From Cordylochernes scorpioides (lineage: Eukaryota; Arthropoda; Arachnida; Pseudoscorpiones; Chernetidae), in contig CP092882.1 in assembly GCA_030710605.1 (NCBI GenBank), positions 15,498,062-15,562,061 of the forward strand: a DNA stretch of 64,000 nt, given 5' to 3'. The translations under genes were made by a program, and so were the position numbers. Within the stretch, counting starts at the first letter, position 1; each line of letters opens with the position of its first letter. Shown piece by piece: positions 10,812 through 21,400 of this stretch. The notes under the pieces are model-generated. The model saw nothing but the letters and a program-made list of their open reading frames with translations, did not search any database and was not told where the DNA came from.

Positions 10812-12229
10812 CACTGCGTGACATTGAAAATGGAACACTAAGAAATAGTGGCCAGAAAGTGATGAAACTCGGCAGACAGAGAGAGACAGGGACGAACAAT
10901 AAGTGATATTTATTTCAAAATGATAGTCATAATACAGAGCGAGAACGGCGTCGGCTTAGTAGCAAGTAGGACCACCGCGGACGGCGATGCACGCAGCAAC
11001 ACGTCTAGGTAGAGAGTCAATCAGAGTACGGATGGCGTCCTGAGGGATGGCTCTCCATTCCCTCTCAACCATTTGCCACAGTTCGTCTTCTGAACGCGGC
11101 TGTGGCAAGGCATGCAAACGGCGTCCAATGATGTCCCAGACGTGCTCGATTGGTGAGAGATCAGGAGAGTACGTTGGCCAGGGAAGCATCTGTACATCTT
11201 GCAGAGCTTGTTGGCTAATGCGAGCAGTGTGCGGTCGGGCGTTATCCTGCTGATAAAGGGCATTGGGTACCCCCTGAAGGTAGGGGAGTGTAACCGGTCG
11301 CAGCACATCATCAACGTATCGTTGGGCCGTCATAGTGCCCTGAATACGAAGTAAAGGTGACCTGGAATCATACGCGATTGCGCCCCAAACCATGATTCCA
11401 CGTTGTCGCACGGTGGGGCGTTCCACAATTGCTGCCGGATTGGACCTTTCTCCACGTCGACGCCACACGCGTACACGGCGACTTTCACTGGACAAGCAGA
11501 AACGCGACTCATCTGAGAACACGACCCTGTGCCATTCCGTCATCCACGTCGATCTAGCCCGGCACCATTCCAAACGTTGGCGCCTATTCGGTGGGGTCAA
11601 TGGCAGTCTTCTTAGCGGACGGCATGAGTGCAAGCCATTAGCAACCAATCGACGGGAAATGGTTCTGGTCGAGATGGAATGATCTAGGGTGTCTTGCACA
11701 TGTTGCAGGATGGCGGTACAAGTGGCTTGTGGGGCCGCCACTGCTTGTCGAAGGATACGCCAATCCACACGTGCTGACGTCCCTCTGGTTGCACCGACGT
11801 TCCTATAAATTGCCACATTTCCTTGTTCCAACCATCTTCTCCACAGTCGGTGCACCGTGGACGCACCAAGGTGTGTATCAGCTGCGATTTGACGTATGGA
11901 CCAACCTGCCCTTTTCAGTCCGATCACAATGCCCCTCGTAAAAGCGTCTGTCTGCTTGAACTGCCTCCGTTTACGATGACCTGGCATTCTCTGTTATTAC
12001 ACGTGTCTTTTGACACAAGAACAAAATTTCTACAATGATTTACTTGAAGAAATAACGACACCAATACTGTCCTTTCTGCAAGTTCCTTCCCTTATATCTT
12101 ACTCCATGTGCCCACGAGAGCTGCGCATTTTACATCATTTGCATAACTCGGTTAGGCGCGTCCACCCTGAAATTTGCATAATTTTCTAGCCACTATTTCT
12201 TGGTGTTCCATTTTCAAAGTCACGCAGTG
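10812..12229 (-). mobile_element. Tc1-like DNA transposon, copy 1
   Basis: It is flanked by TA at 10810-10811 and 12230-12231. Terminal inverted repeats of about 47 bp start CACTGCGTGAC; the two ends differ at about three positions. One intact transposase gene lies inside on the minus strand. Length is 1418 bp. A second near-identical copy lies at 38986-40406. Confidence 0.93.
10956..11987 (-). CDS. Tc1-like transposase (343 aa, intact)
   Basis: IS630/Tc1 superfamily transposase, which cuts and pastes the element into TA sites. N-terminal helix-turn-helix DNA-binding domains are visible at residues ~10-60 (GWSIRQIAADTHLGASTVHRLWRRW) and ~70-125. The catalytic triad reads FSDESRF, QQDNARPHTA and SPIEHVWD. 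I count 32 residues between the second D and the E, whereas canonical Tc1 has 34. No stop or frameshift over 343 codons, and the ATG lies just inside the end of the element. It differs from the second copy at about 12 residues, so amplification was fairly recent. Likely catalytically competent on sequence grounds. Confidence 0.92.
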   Translation of the reverse strand: MPGHRKRRQFKQTDAFTRGIVIGLKRAGWSIRQIAADTHLGASTVHRLWRRWLEQGNVAIYRNVGATRGTSARVDWRILRQAVAAPQATCTAILQHVQDTLDHSISTRTISRRLVANGLHSCRPLRRLPLTPPNRRQRLEWCRARSTWMTEWHRVVFSDESRFCLSSESRRVRVWRRRGERSNPAAIVERPTVRQRGIMVWGAIAYDSRSPLLRIQGTMTAQRYVDDVLRPVTLPYLQGVPNALYQQDNARPHTARISQQALQDVQMLPWPTYSPDLSPIEHVWDIIGRRLHALPQPRSEDELWQMVEREWRAIPQDAIRTLIDSLPRRVAACIAVRGGPTCY

Positions 12230-12363
12230 TATATATATAGTAAAGTACCATATAGCCTTAAAACCTGTATCTTATCTTCAAATTCAAATTAGATTAATGA
12301 TTGATTGAGATTGAGAAAGAAGAACATTTGAAATAAAACTTCTCCTATTCTTATATATATATG
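12230..12363. other. short spacer with motif shared with 24250
   Basis: Contains atatagccttaaaacctg, which recurs almost unchanged at about 24253-24275 on the far side of Gypsy-B. Otherwise AT-rich. Confidence 0.4.
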
Positions 12364-13088
12364 TGTGATAATCTGTATATAGGAATATGAAGCCCCACCA
12401 CAATCTATGCAAAATGTATCGTCAAAAGGTTTAATAAAGGTTAGATTTCGCGAAAAGGGAAAGAACAATTAACAGGATTGCATCATCCAGGAAGTAAAGG
12501 TCACTGCCCTGGACCCATAAAACTTAAGTTCAAAGGCCTTTTTCTTCCTGGAGGATTGCAATCATGGCGACAATGGAGGTACTAAGCCAATCACATTAAA
12601 GCATGACAAATCAACAACCAATCACCTTTAAGCATGACCAATTGATAGCGAATCATCAGAGAGCACGTGGAAGGATCCCCATCAATGAGAAGTCGAGAGA
12701 GTTAATGACGATGATCTCGGACAAGAAGTTAAAAGGAAGGTAGGTGACTGCTACGAGCTAGGTGTGCTCAACATAGGCTCCAACCAAGGTATTGTACGCT
12801 CCATCATGTGAAAGGGCAAATACCTCCAGTCAGTCTCATCATTCTCCCTTTCGCAAGGTCTTATTTCTACCCCATCCAGGTTTGTTCGTTTTTCCCCTGT
12901 GGAAAACCACCATTCGACCAAGACTGCGCCATCAATAACCAATCCAATCATATCCACCCGACCACACAATTCGACAGTATTCTACAGTGAGTCCACAGCA
13001 ATCCCACAGTAAGTCAACACCCCAAGTCGACACCACAACCCCAATTTGACCGAGAGTCGACACGATTCGACAGAGAGTCAACAGGATA
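12364..13088 (+). repeat. Gypsy-B left LTR
   Basis: Starts TGTGATAATCTG and runs through ccccaccacaatctatgc, gcatcatccag, catgtgaaag and cgacagagagtcaacaggata. It matches 23242-23980 with scattered substitutions and a small indel, and it ends directly at the gag ATG. Because no CA end is obvious, the exact right limit may include some internal sequence. Confidence 0.7.
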
Positions 13089-13982
13089 TGATGGAAAACG
13101 AGCGAGTAAAAGACGCAAATGAGGTGAATGGAAGGGCAGCTTTCGTGCCCGAAATAGAACCGCCACGCACCCTAGCGGAGGTTCTAATGCCGGTGACCGC
13201 CCTTTTGGCAGAGCTGCGACCGACCCAACACGCGGAAGTGGACATTCCTCCCTTCAATGAAACCTACGCCGCCCGCCAATTCTTCCAGGCCTACGACCGG
13301 AAGATGGACGGAGCCCTCGTGACCATCCCTGAAAAGTTGCTCAGGTTGCCTCGCTACCTGACGCGCTATCCCCTAGAGCTCTTTAGGAAACTCCGATTGG
13401 CCACCCAGACCTAATTCCAGGTGAGACAAACTTTCCTGGACCTCTACCCGGAATCAAACGAGGCGTCCTTCGCCAAGTACTTCGCCCTGAAGCTTGCTGG
13501 GCAGGCAAGCCTGGAGGAGTACTACCGAGAGTTGACAGCGCTGGGCATGCAACTTGGTCTCCCACAGGAGGTAATCCTCGAGACTCTGACGGAGGGATTC
13601 CCGCTCTCCGACCAGAGCCTTGTCCGCGTTGTACCGCCTGAGAACCTGGGAGAGTGGTACCAGCTAGCGCAACGGATCCGCGGAACTAGTGCACCATCTC
13701 TGCGTCACCACGAGGAACAGCCGCCCAACATGTCGGGCCCATACACCAGCACGCCAAAGAAAACAAGTGCGTGGACTGCACCTTCATAGCCGTCGAAATG
13801 CAAATTCTGCGGCGCTCATCACTGGCACTCTAAGTGCCGCCACAAACCCGCTCCACACGCGAGCGCGCAAGCAGTTCGCCCCGCCCAACATCCACCACAA
13901 GATCAAGAACAAGCCGCCCGAGACGACCCAGCCTTTCGTCAGCCAGGTAGGAAGGCACCGACTTTTCGTCAGCCAGCTGACG
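13088..13982 (+). pseudogene. Gypsy-B gag with two in-frame stops
   Basis: One frame from ATG at 13088 encodes an arthropod gypsy Gag-like protein: VDIPPFNE, then ARQFFQAYD, then FAKYFALKLAGQASLEEYYRE, then LPQEVILETLTEGFP. A zinc-knuckle-like CKFCGAHHWHSKC lies near 13800. In-frame stops fall at 13412 (TAA) and 13787 (TAG); otherwise the frame is open to the TAA at 13980. Gag would form particles and bind RNA. The stops make this copy inactive. Confidence 0.75.
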
Positions 13983-14021
13983 ATTAAACTGTCCCTCACC
14001 CATGAACTCTCACCCCCTTTC

Positions 14022-14290
14022 CTAGTTGACACAGGCGCAAGTTTGAACATGGTGCCCCATAACCTCTATAAAAAGTTAAAACATAACCTCCCTTAACTAC
14101 AACTTAAAAAACAGCACATAGACCTTCAGGCCATAAACGGCCCTGTACCGACCTTAGGTCGAATAACCCTCCCCCTGACAATAGGCAAAATATCCAAAAA
14201 CGAGAATTTTCATGTGGTGGAAGCACCTCTACCATTTGGAATTCTCGGTATAAATACCCTCGGAAATTTTAAAATAACAATAATTGTAAC
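14022..14290 (+). pseudogene. Gypsy-B aspartic protease remnant
   Basis: In a frame different from gag, FLVDTGASLNMVP gives the retropepsin DTGA active site. It continues past one TAA (14094) through GPVPTLGRITLPLTIG and APLPFGILGINTLG, typical of the flap and C-terminal strand. A short pseudogenised domain. Confidence 0.75.
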
Positions 14291-14739
14291 CAAGGCACTA
14301 TGTTCCAACTCGTCGCCCCATTAAACCCTACCACTTACCATTTTTAATATATACCAAATGAATGCGCCTATTGGGAATGCCAAGCGGAGTCACAAAGGGC
14401 TCACATGGCACTCAAGCCTTCAGCACACGGCACCCAATACGCGCATCCATCGGTCAAAACCCATTTGCCACCATGCCAATCTAGATCACGTCACGCGCAG
14501 GCACACCATTTTTTCACCAGGGCCAATTGCCCTTATTATACGCCTTCTATACACAAGGCCACTTTGGCCCAAAATAACCACACAAATGTCCAAACATTGC
14601 CAGTCCAATTGGACAACCTTCACGTTAGGTACACCCGTGACCACACATCACCACACCACCGGCACACGCGTGTACATAACAACAAGCGCGACACACACAA
14701 AAAAACAACAGAAACACCTCTCAGACACATGCACAATCA
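14291..14739. other. non-coding gap inside Gypsy-B where RT should be
   Basis: C- and A-rich sequence (many cacac stretches) replaces the RT fingers and palm. Open frames here have no RT motifs. I infer deletion or replacement of the RT core. Confidence 0.5.
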
Positions 14740-15015
14740 CTGCCGGTACCATCACACCAAGGACACGAAAAATAGACATCATTCACGCCATCCAACCACC
14801 ACACAACCGCAAAACATTGCGATTCTTCTTAGGCGCAGTGAACGCTTATAACAAACTCATTCCAGACTACGCCCGCTTGCGGAAGCCACTCAACAACCTC
14901 CTCAAAAAGGATGTCACGTGGGTCTGGGATGACAAATGCCAGAAAGCGTTCACTAGCCTGAAGGAAAGCCTCACCACACACCCCATCTTACACCTTTATC
15001 AGGAAGATCTGCCCA
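14740..15015 (+). pseudogene. Gypsy-B RT thumb/connection fragment
   Basis: Encodes NRKTLRFFLGAVNAYNKLIP, then PLNNLLKKDVTWVWDDKC and ITS-like SLKESLTTHPIL. This is the conserved stretch after the RT catalytic core leading to RNase H. Upstream palm motifs (YxDD) are absent and RNase H does not follow. Confidence 0.75.
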
Positions 15016-16590
15016 AAGAACCACAGAGAACTCTACTCATGGAGAAAATATTGGAAAACATGTGCAGATTCCCTATATTCCATTTAATCTTTTTATCTGC
15101 CTTCTGACTATGCCATACTCCCTCGCCCCTTTAACCATAGTAATTTACCTGACACTATATGCTCAACAGCCCCAAAGGCTTTACCAATTACAGAAAGCCA
15201 TCTTCCAGATAGGTAGTGCTTTCCATATGTTTCTAACTCTAGTCCTGGACACCCTGGGAGAAAACTTTCAGTGGACATTTAGATCGCCCCAGATCAGCCG
15301 AGGGAGGAAGTCGGGACCAATTTAGAAAGTTCCCCTGCACGGGCCCCTCCATTCCCCACTTCTACCGGTCGTTCTATATAACGACTCCAGTTCAATTGAG
15401 GTCACTGACCTCTCTGGCCTCCCGACTTACAAAACGTTTGCCATTTTGGCTGTCACCTAATGTCGTCCATACCATCCCCACAGCTTGGGAATCCTAAGCA
15501 ATTTCACAATGAATTCACACCTCGATTCTTAACAAATCCCTCACAAATCCAAAATTTAATTCTCAAAACACCGCCATCCTAATGAATTATAAAAATATCG
15601 ATTATTTTCTAACACTCACGCCAAACACAACAGACCTTAGGATCTTTGACAACACTACACAATTATTTACCACAATTCTCACAAACAACTTTTTACATTT
15701 ACCCACATAAAACACGTGTCGAGCACTCACGCCCTGAAAACAGACCTTAGGATCTTTGAAACACATATCAAATATTTTCCCACACCTTTCACAAACAAAT
15801 TATTACACTTACCCCGCCATATCAAACAGGTATCAAACACTCACGACCAATACGGAAATTCAGATCTAAAGGCCTAATACGAACAAAAGCACGCACATTA
15901 CCACTTTAAAGATAGGATGAGAAAAAAAAAAGAAAGCTTTCGAGCTTTTGTTTCTTCCAAAAGGAAGAAACGATCACTTGAAAGGGTCGAGGACTTTCCT
16001 TGAACCCTGTATTAAAAGATTCGATTCCGTCACGACCTCCTGTTATAACGAATTGGATATCGGGCGAGCATAACTTAAGTGCCCTAGGGGACCGCATAAA
16101 AACCCCTAGAACGCATTAAGGCTCGGGACAAATTAATACAAAACACTCGGTCCTAAGATCTTTGACAACACAACTCCCCCCTCCAAAAAACATTACAACA
16201 AATACAATTTACACCCTTATGGTTAATTAGATTCCCGTGTCTCCTGTGCACATAGTATAAACGCGATTTTTGAAATGATCATGTTTTCACCCACAAAATT
16301 CGTTCAAGAGACAAAAATTTACAAAGGCATCAAACTTTGACAACCAGGGGACATTTCTCAATCCACGTCAGGATCGCCCCGCGGGTGATTATAAATAGAC
16401 CGGACGTTCCTCCGCGTGACCTAGATACAGCCCTGGCATTCAACTTTCACCAATAAGATATATATTTTTTGTATCTCTCCACATACATTTTCTTTTTCTT
16501 TTCTCTAACCCCAATTATTTACATTTTTTTTTATTTATCAATGTTCATTCAAAACATTTACCATTTATATAATCACATTCCTTTTTTTAA
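15016..16590. other. Gypsy-B 3' non-coding region with ~115-bp imperfect repeats
   Basis: No recognisable protein. The phrase cagaccttaggatctttga with surrounding cactcacgcc recurs near 15620 and 15735, with weaker copies near 15840 and 16150, suggesting degraded tandem units of about 115 bp. Confidence 0.45.
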
Positions 16591-16812
16591 TACCAATTTA
16601 ATCAACATTTTTTTGTCACCAACGCGAATTCACATTTATTTCTTTTAATTATCTTTTTTATTTTTTTATTTTTGATTTCATAAAGCCCTGACAGAAAATT
16701 CCCTTGATGTAGTTATCCATACACCAAGTCTAAATAATTGATAGGCACCATTTTTTTAACCACTCAACAATTCCATCAACGCGAATTCACTTTTATTTAT
16801 TTTAAATATTAT
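16591..16812. repeat. tandem repeat (~150-bp unit), left part
   Basis: Units contain cttgatgtagttNtccatac, caccaagtctRaataattg, taggcaccattttttt and accactcaacaattcca. The array is split by Gypsy-C and continues at 22619-23110. Confidence 0.75.
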
Positions 16813-16838
16813 TGTTACATAAAAAGAAAAATGGCGCA

Positions 16839-16871
16839 TTCCAGAAGAGAATGTTTTAGAACGTTCTAGAA
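16839..16871 (+). promoter_or_regulatory. heat-shock element cluster upstream of TATA
   Basis: TTCcaGAA (16839-16846) and a perfect alternating triplet GAAcgTTCtaGAA (16859-16871) match the HSF trimer binding consensus of inverted nGAAn units. They lie about 120 bp upstream of the TATA box. The same site is present in the 3' LTR. A second perfect triplet, TTCtaGAAggTTC, lies at 17121-17133, downstream of the TATA. Confidence 0.6.
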
Positions 16872-16990
16872 AAATGTAGAAAAATCGGAGAACAACGGAT
16901 TGGCCAATCAGTAGCGATTACGCAATGCTCAAGCCTGTCGGCTTTGTGATTGGCTAACCAACCATGACCGTTCTGGAAAGATCTACTCCG

Positions 16991-17000
16991 GTATATATAG
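16991..17000 (+). promoter_or_regulatory. TATA box of Gypsy-C LTR
   Basis: GTATATATAG lies about 180 bp into the LTR with CCAAT boxes and heat-shock motifs upstream. Transcription would start about 25-30 bp downstream. Confidence 0.6.
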
Positions 17001-17373
17001 GGATGAGGAACTCATGCCAGGAAGTCGAAGAACGAAGCTACGTGGTGTACTACAAGCAAGCTGCTGTCTCAAGAGGTCGGACTGCTGCCTACCGCCGACG
17101 CCGGTGTACTTCCTGGAAGATTCTAGAAGGTTCTACGAACTTCTGTCTCCTGTTCTGCTCCTGCTTTCCCTCACTGTGCTGCAGTTGGTGAGTGTGTAAC
17201 TACTGTTTTCTTTATTGTTGTTTTATTTTTGCACTCTTCTGTAATTATTTTATCAATTAGGCTTAAATAAAGTCCTAAAGATCCTTTGTACCCACGGAAG
17301 TTATTCTTTGTTAACCAACAACGCAACAATTTGGTGTCAGAAGTGGGATCTTTAGGTGAAGCCTGAATAATTT

Positions 17374-18456
17374 ATGGTACTTACCAGAAAAATGGAAGAA
17401 ATATTGAAAGCGATCCAAGCTCAAAACCAGGATCTTCAAGCTCAAAATCAAGAAACTCGCGAGGTTTTTAAAGCTCAAAATCAAGAGCTAAAAGAAAGCT
17501 TGGGGCTTAAATTCAAATGCTTGGAAGATCAAATCTCTTCTGTAAAAGAAGAAATGAAAGAAGAAATCTCCTCTGTAAAAGAAGAAATGAAAGGAGAAAT
17601 GAAAGATGAAATTTCCTCTGTGAAAGAAGAAATGGCTTCTTTAAAAGAGAGACTTGCTGCTGTCGAAACGGGCCATCCAAGATCTCCGGTGTTCCAGCAA
17701 GAGAATAATAATTCGGGTAGGCTTCTTGTCAAAGTTCCTACCTTTGATGGACAATCATCATGGACTTCCTTCAAAACCCAGTTCGATGTGGTTGCCCAAG
17801 CTAACGGATGGAACGTTAGAGATAAGGCAAGCTTTTTGGCTGCTGCACTTCGTGGACCTGCAGTGGATGTACTCCAGATGATTCCGGAACAACTCCGCCT
17901 AGACTTCAACTCCCTGATTGACACTCTGGATTCCCGATATGGAGAAGAACACTACCAACAGCTTCATGTGGTAAAGTTCAAGAATAGACTACAAGAAAAG
18001 AAAGAAAGTTTGCAGGATTTGGCCAACGACATCCGACGCCTGGCAAGATTAGCCTTTCCAACGTGCCCGTCTGAAACACAAGACTTTATGGCCCAACAAC
18101 AATTTATTGATGCCATCGGAGACCCTGAGACCCAAAAGTTTGCCAGACTTTCAAGTGCGACTACTCTACAAGAAACCCTTGTCCAAGCCATGAAGCATGA
18201 AGCTGCCCAACAAGCCTCAAGAGGAAGTTATCGCTTGGCTAGACAAGTTAAATTGGATAATCCAGGAAGAGAAAAGGGTCGCTGCTGGACCTGTGGAGCT
18301 AATGACCACCTGTCTCGAACTTGCCCCCGAAAAGTAAAACAGCGCAGTGATACAGGTTGCTGGAAATGTGGAAAAGATGGCCACATAAGGAAAAACTGTC
18401 CAGATAACTCTAAAAACCCCTCAGCCCCTAGGAAGAACCAGGAAAACTACGAATAG
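17374..18456 (+). CDS. gag: Gypsy-C Gag polyprotein (360 aa)
   Basis: Structural protein that forms the virus-like particle and binds element RNA. The N-terminus (residues ~10-95) is a highly charged coiled-coil made of repeated AQNQ and SSVKEEM units. It is followed by a capsid-like domain (VPTFDGQSSWTSFKTQF, then ALRGPAVDVLQMIP, then LDSRYGEEHYQQL) typical of Ty3/gypsy Gag. Two CCHC zinc knuckles, CWTCGANDHLSRTC and CWKCGKDGHIRKNC, lie near residues 303-316 and 328-341. The start at 17374 is the first ATG 45 bp after the LTR. The stop TAG overlaps the pol frame, which lies in -1 relative to gag. Confidence 0.93.
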   Translation: MVLTRKMEEILKAIQAQNQDLQAQNQETREVFKAQNQELKESLGLKFKCLEDQISSVKEEMKEEISSVKEEMKGEMKDEISSVKEEMASLKERLAAVETGHPRSPVFQQENNNSGRLLVKVPTFDGQSSWTSFKTQFDVVAQANGWNVRDKASFLAAALRGPAVDVLQMIPEQLRLDFNSLIDTLDSRYGEEHYQQLHVVKFKNRLQEKKESLQDLANDIRRLARLAFPTCPSETQDFMAQQQFIDAIGDPETQKFARLSSATTLQETLVQAMKHEAAQQASRGSYRLARQVKLDNPGREKGRCWTCGANDHLSRTCPRKVKQRSDTGCWKCGKDGHIRKNCPDNSKNPSAPRKNQENYE

Positions 18457-21400
18457 TCAGCTTTTCGGGGCGAAAGCTGGCTGGGCCATTTGAGAATGCC
18501 CCTGATGGTACCATCCAAGTCTCCAGTCTTCGAAATACAGAAAATGGATTATTGCTACGAGGTTTCATAAATGGAAGAAGCTGCGACATGGTAATTGACA
18601 CTGGAGCTAATGTCACCCTCGTGCGAACTGATGTCTTCCAGAATCTGTATCCAAAGCCTGCTGAGGTTAGAATGAAGCCAATTTCACTGCAAACTGCAAC
18701 AGGGGAGCGGGCTAAAGTGCACCATTGTGTCTTGCTAAGCATACAAATCGGAAGCAAGATTTTCCAGCATAAAGGCTACGTTGCAGATATCATGGACGAG
18801 TGCATCATTGGTCTGGATGTCCTGAGGCAATTTGGACTTTCGATAGATATCGGGCAGAACTTGCTACGGACCAGCGATGAAGATATCCCTCTCCTGACAT
18901 CTCAGCAACTTCACAATTTTCATGCCTGCCGAGTGTTAGCTTTAGAAGACACACAAGTTCCCCCACGCAGTGAATGTGTCATCAAAGGACAGTTGGAAAC
19001 TACAAAGGTCAGTCCAAAATTTGTCATCCTGGAAGGAGACTCCGAGGCACCTTCAAGGGGGATTCTCGTAGCAAAGGAACTTATTGACACTGGACGGGAC
19101 GTAATACCAGTAAGGGTGGTGAATCTCTACGACTCTGCACGTGCCATCAAGAAAGGCTCATGCCTTGGAAATGCAGAACCTGCTGTTTTGATTAAGAGAA
19201 ACCATCCAGTGATGCAGAAGTCTAAAAGTGCAGACAATGTTCCAGATCATCTTCAACAAGTCTGGGAGGAAACAAAGAAAGAACTTCAACCTGGACAGCA
19301 GAGAGAACTGGCAACACTCCTTGCTACCTACAACAAAATTTTTGCCAAGTCATCAGAAGACTATGGAAGAACAGATTTGACAAGGCATAGAATCAACACT
19401 GGCGAATCAAACCCAATTAAACAAGCACCCCATCGGATACCCCTTGCTCGACGTCAAGAAGCGGAAACCTTGGTAAAAGAGATGCTTGATCAAAACATTA
19501 TTGAACCATCTTCAAGTCCCTGGGTTTCTCCAGTTGTCTTGGTGAAAAAGAAAGATGGATCTACAAGATTTTGTGTCGACTATAGGAAGTTGAATGATAT
19601 CACCAAGAAGGACTCTTATCCTTTTCCTCGCATTGATGCAACTCTAGATACATTAGCTGGATCCCAATGGTTTTCAACACTGGATTTGAAAAGTGGATAC
19701 TGGCAAGTAGAAATGCATCCTGATGACAAAGAAAAGACTGCATTTACAACTGGATCTGGATTGTGGCAGTTCAATGTAATGCCTTTCGGACTCTGCAACG
19801 CGCCAGCAACCTTTGAACGTCTAATGGAAGCTGTTCTGCAAGGACTGGCTACCGAAACATGTATGGTGTATTTGGATGACATCATTGTACTTGGAAAGAA
19901 CTTTGAAGAGCATCTCTCGAACATTGAGAAGGTGTTTAAACGTTTAGAAGCTGCCAATTTAAAATTGAGTCCAAAGAAGTGCAAACTCTTTAAAAAGGAA
20001 GTAGCCTACCTGGGGCATATAATTTCTGCTGAAGGTGTTCAAACTGATCCAGAAAAGACAGAAACTGTAAGAATGTGGCCTACTCCTAAAGATTTGACAC
20101 AACTGAGAAGCTTTCTGGGATTATGCACTTACTACCGAAGGTTCATCCCAGGGTTCTCCAATATTGCAAGACCTCTACATCGTTTGACTGAAAGTGGAAG
20201 GCCGTTTGTTTGGACTCCCGATTGTCAGCGAGCCATGGAAAAACTGAAAGAGATGCTGGTGGCTGCTCCTATTCTGGCCTACCCTAGACCTGGAGACTCT
20301 TTCATCCTGGACACAGACGCAAGTAATACAGGAATTGGTGGCGTCCTCTCACAAGTGCAGGAAGGCTCCGAAAGAGTGATTGCTTATTTTAGCAAGACCC
20401 TATCCAAACCCGAACGAAACTACTGTGTTACTAGAAAAGAGTTGCTGGCTATCGTCAAGTCTATTGAACATTTCCATCACTACCTATATGGACAGGAATT
20501 TATTCTCAGGAGTGATCACGCTTCCTTGCAATGGCTTTTAAATTTCAAGAACCCAGAAGGACAGCTAGCCAGATGGATTCAAAGACTTCAGGAATACCAA
20601 GTTAAAATTCAACATCGTCCTGGAAAACGCCACCAGAATGCTGATGCGCTTTCAAGAAGGCCATGTGTTCCACAATGTGGACATTGTGCTCGTGCTGAAG
20701 ACAAATATGGCGTAAGGCAAGTTACAGTGCAAGAAAGCGATGAAGTAGAAGAGCAACATTGGACTGGACAAGCTTTAAGAAAAGCTCAACGTGAAGACCG
20801 AGATCTCTTGCAAATGATAAATTGGAAGGAATCAGATGAAAAACCATCCTGGGAAGATGTGGCCCCATACAGTCCTAAAACCAAAAGTCTCTGGTCCCTC
20901 TGGAATTCTTTGACCCTGCGAGATGGTGTCTTATATAGGAAATGGGAGAGCGATGATGGAAAGCATGAATCCTGGAAGTTGGTGTTACCCAGATCTCATG
21001 TACCTTTGGCTCTCCAGGAGATGCATAGCAGTCCCACGGGAGGTCACTTCGGCATCAGAAAAACATTGGCCAAAGCTAGAGAAAGATTTTGTTGGCCAGA
21101 AAGTCGAGCTGATGTTGAAAAATGGTGCAGAAACTGTACGCAATGTTCAGCGAGAAAGGGACCGACAACAAGATCCAAAGGAAAGTTGAAGATCTACAAT
21201 GTAGGTGCCCCATTTGAACGGATTGCCATTGATGTTGCGGGGCCCTTTCCAAAAAGCGACCTAGGAAATAAGTACATCCTGGTAATAATGGATTACTTCA
21301 CTAAATGGCCTGTCGCAGTCCCTATTCCAGACCAAGAGGCTTCAACTGTATCCGAGGCGCTATTGCAAGATTGGGTCTGCATTTTTGGCGTGCCCAGAAT

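Larger units (their letters stand above)
16813..17328 (+). repeat. Gypsy-C 5' LTR with promoter
   Basis: Contains CCAAT boxes (ttggccaatcag near 16900; gattggc near 16947), a TATA box (TATATATA near 16992) and heat-shock-element triplets. The polyadenylation signal AATAAA is at 17266-17271. Start TGTT and end AACA are canonical. Confidence 0.93.

Noticed and set aside
17529-17924. 131-codon minus-strand frame inside gag
   Set aside because: Shadow of the repeated coiled-coil codons of Gypsy-C gag.
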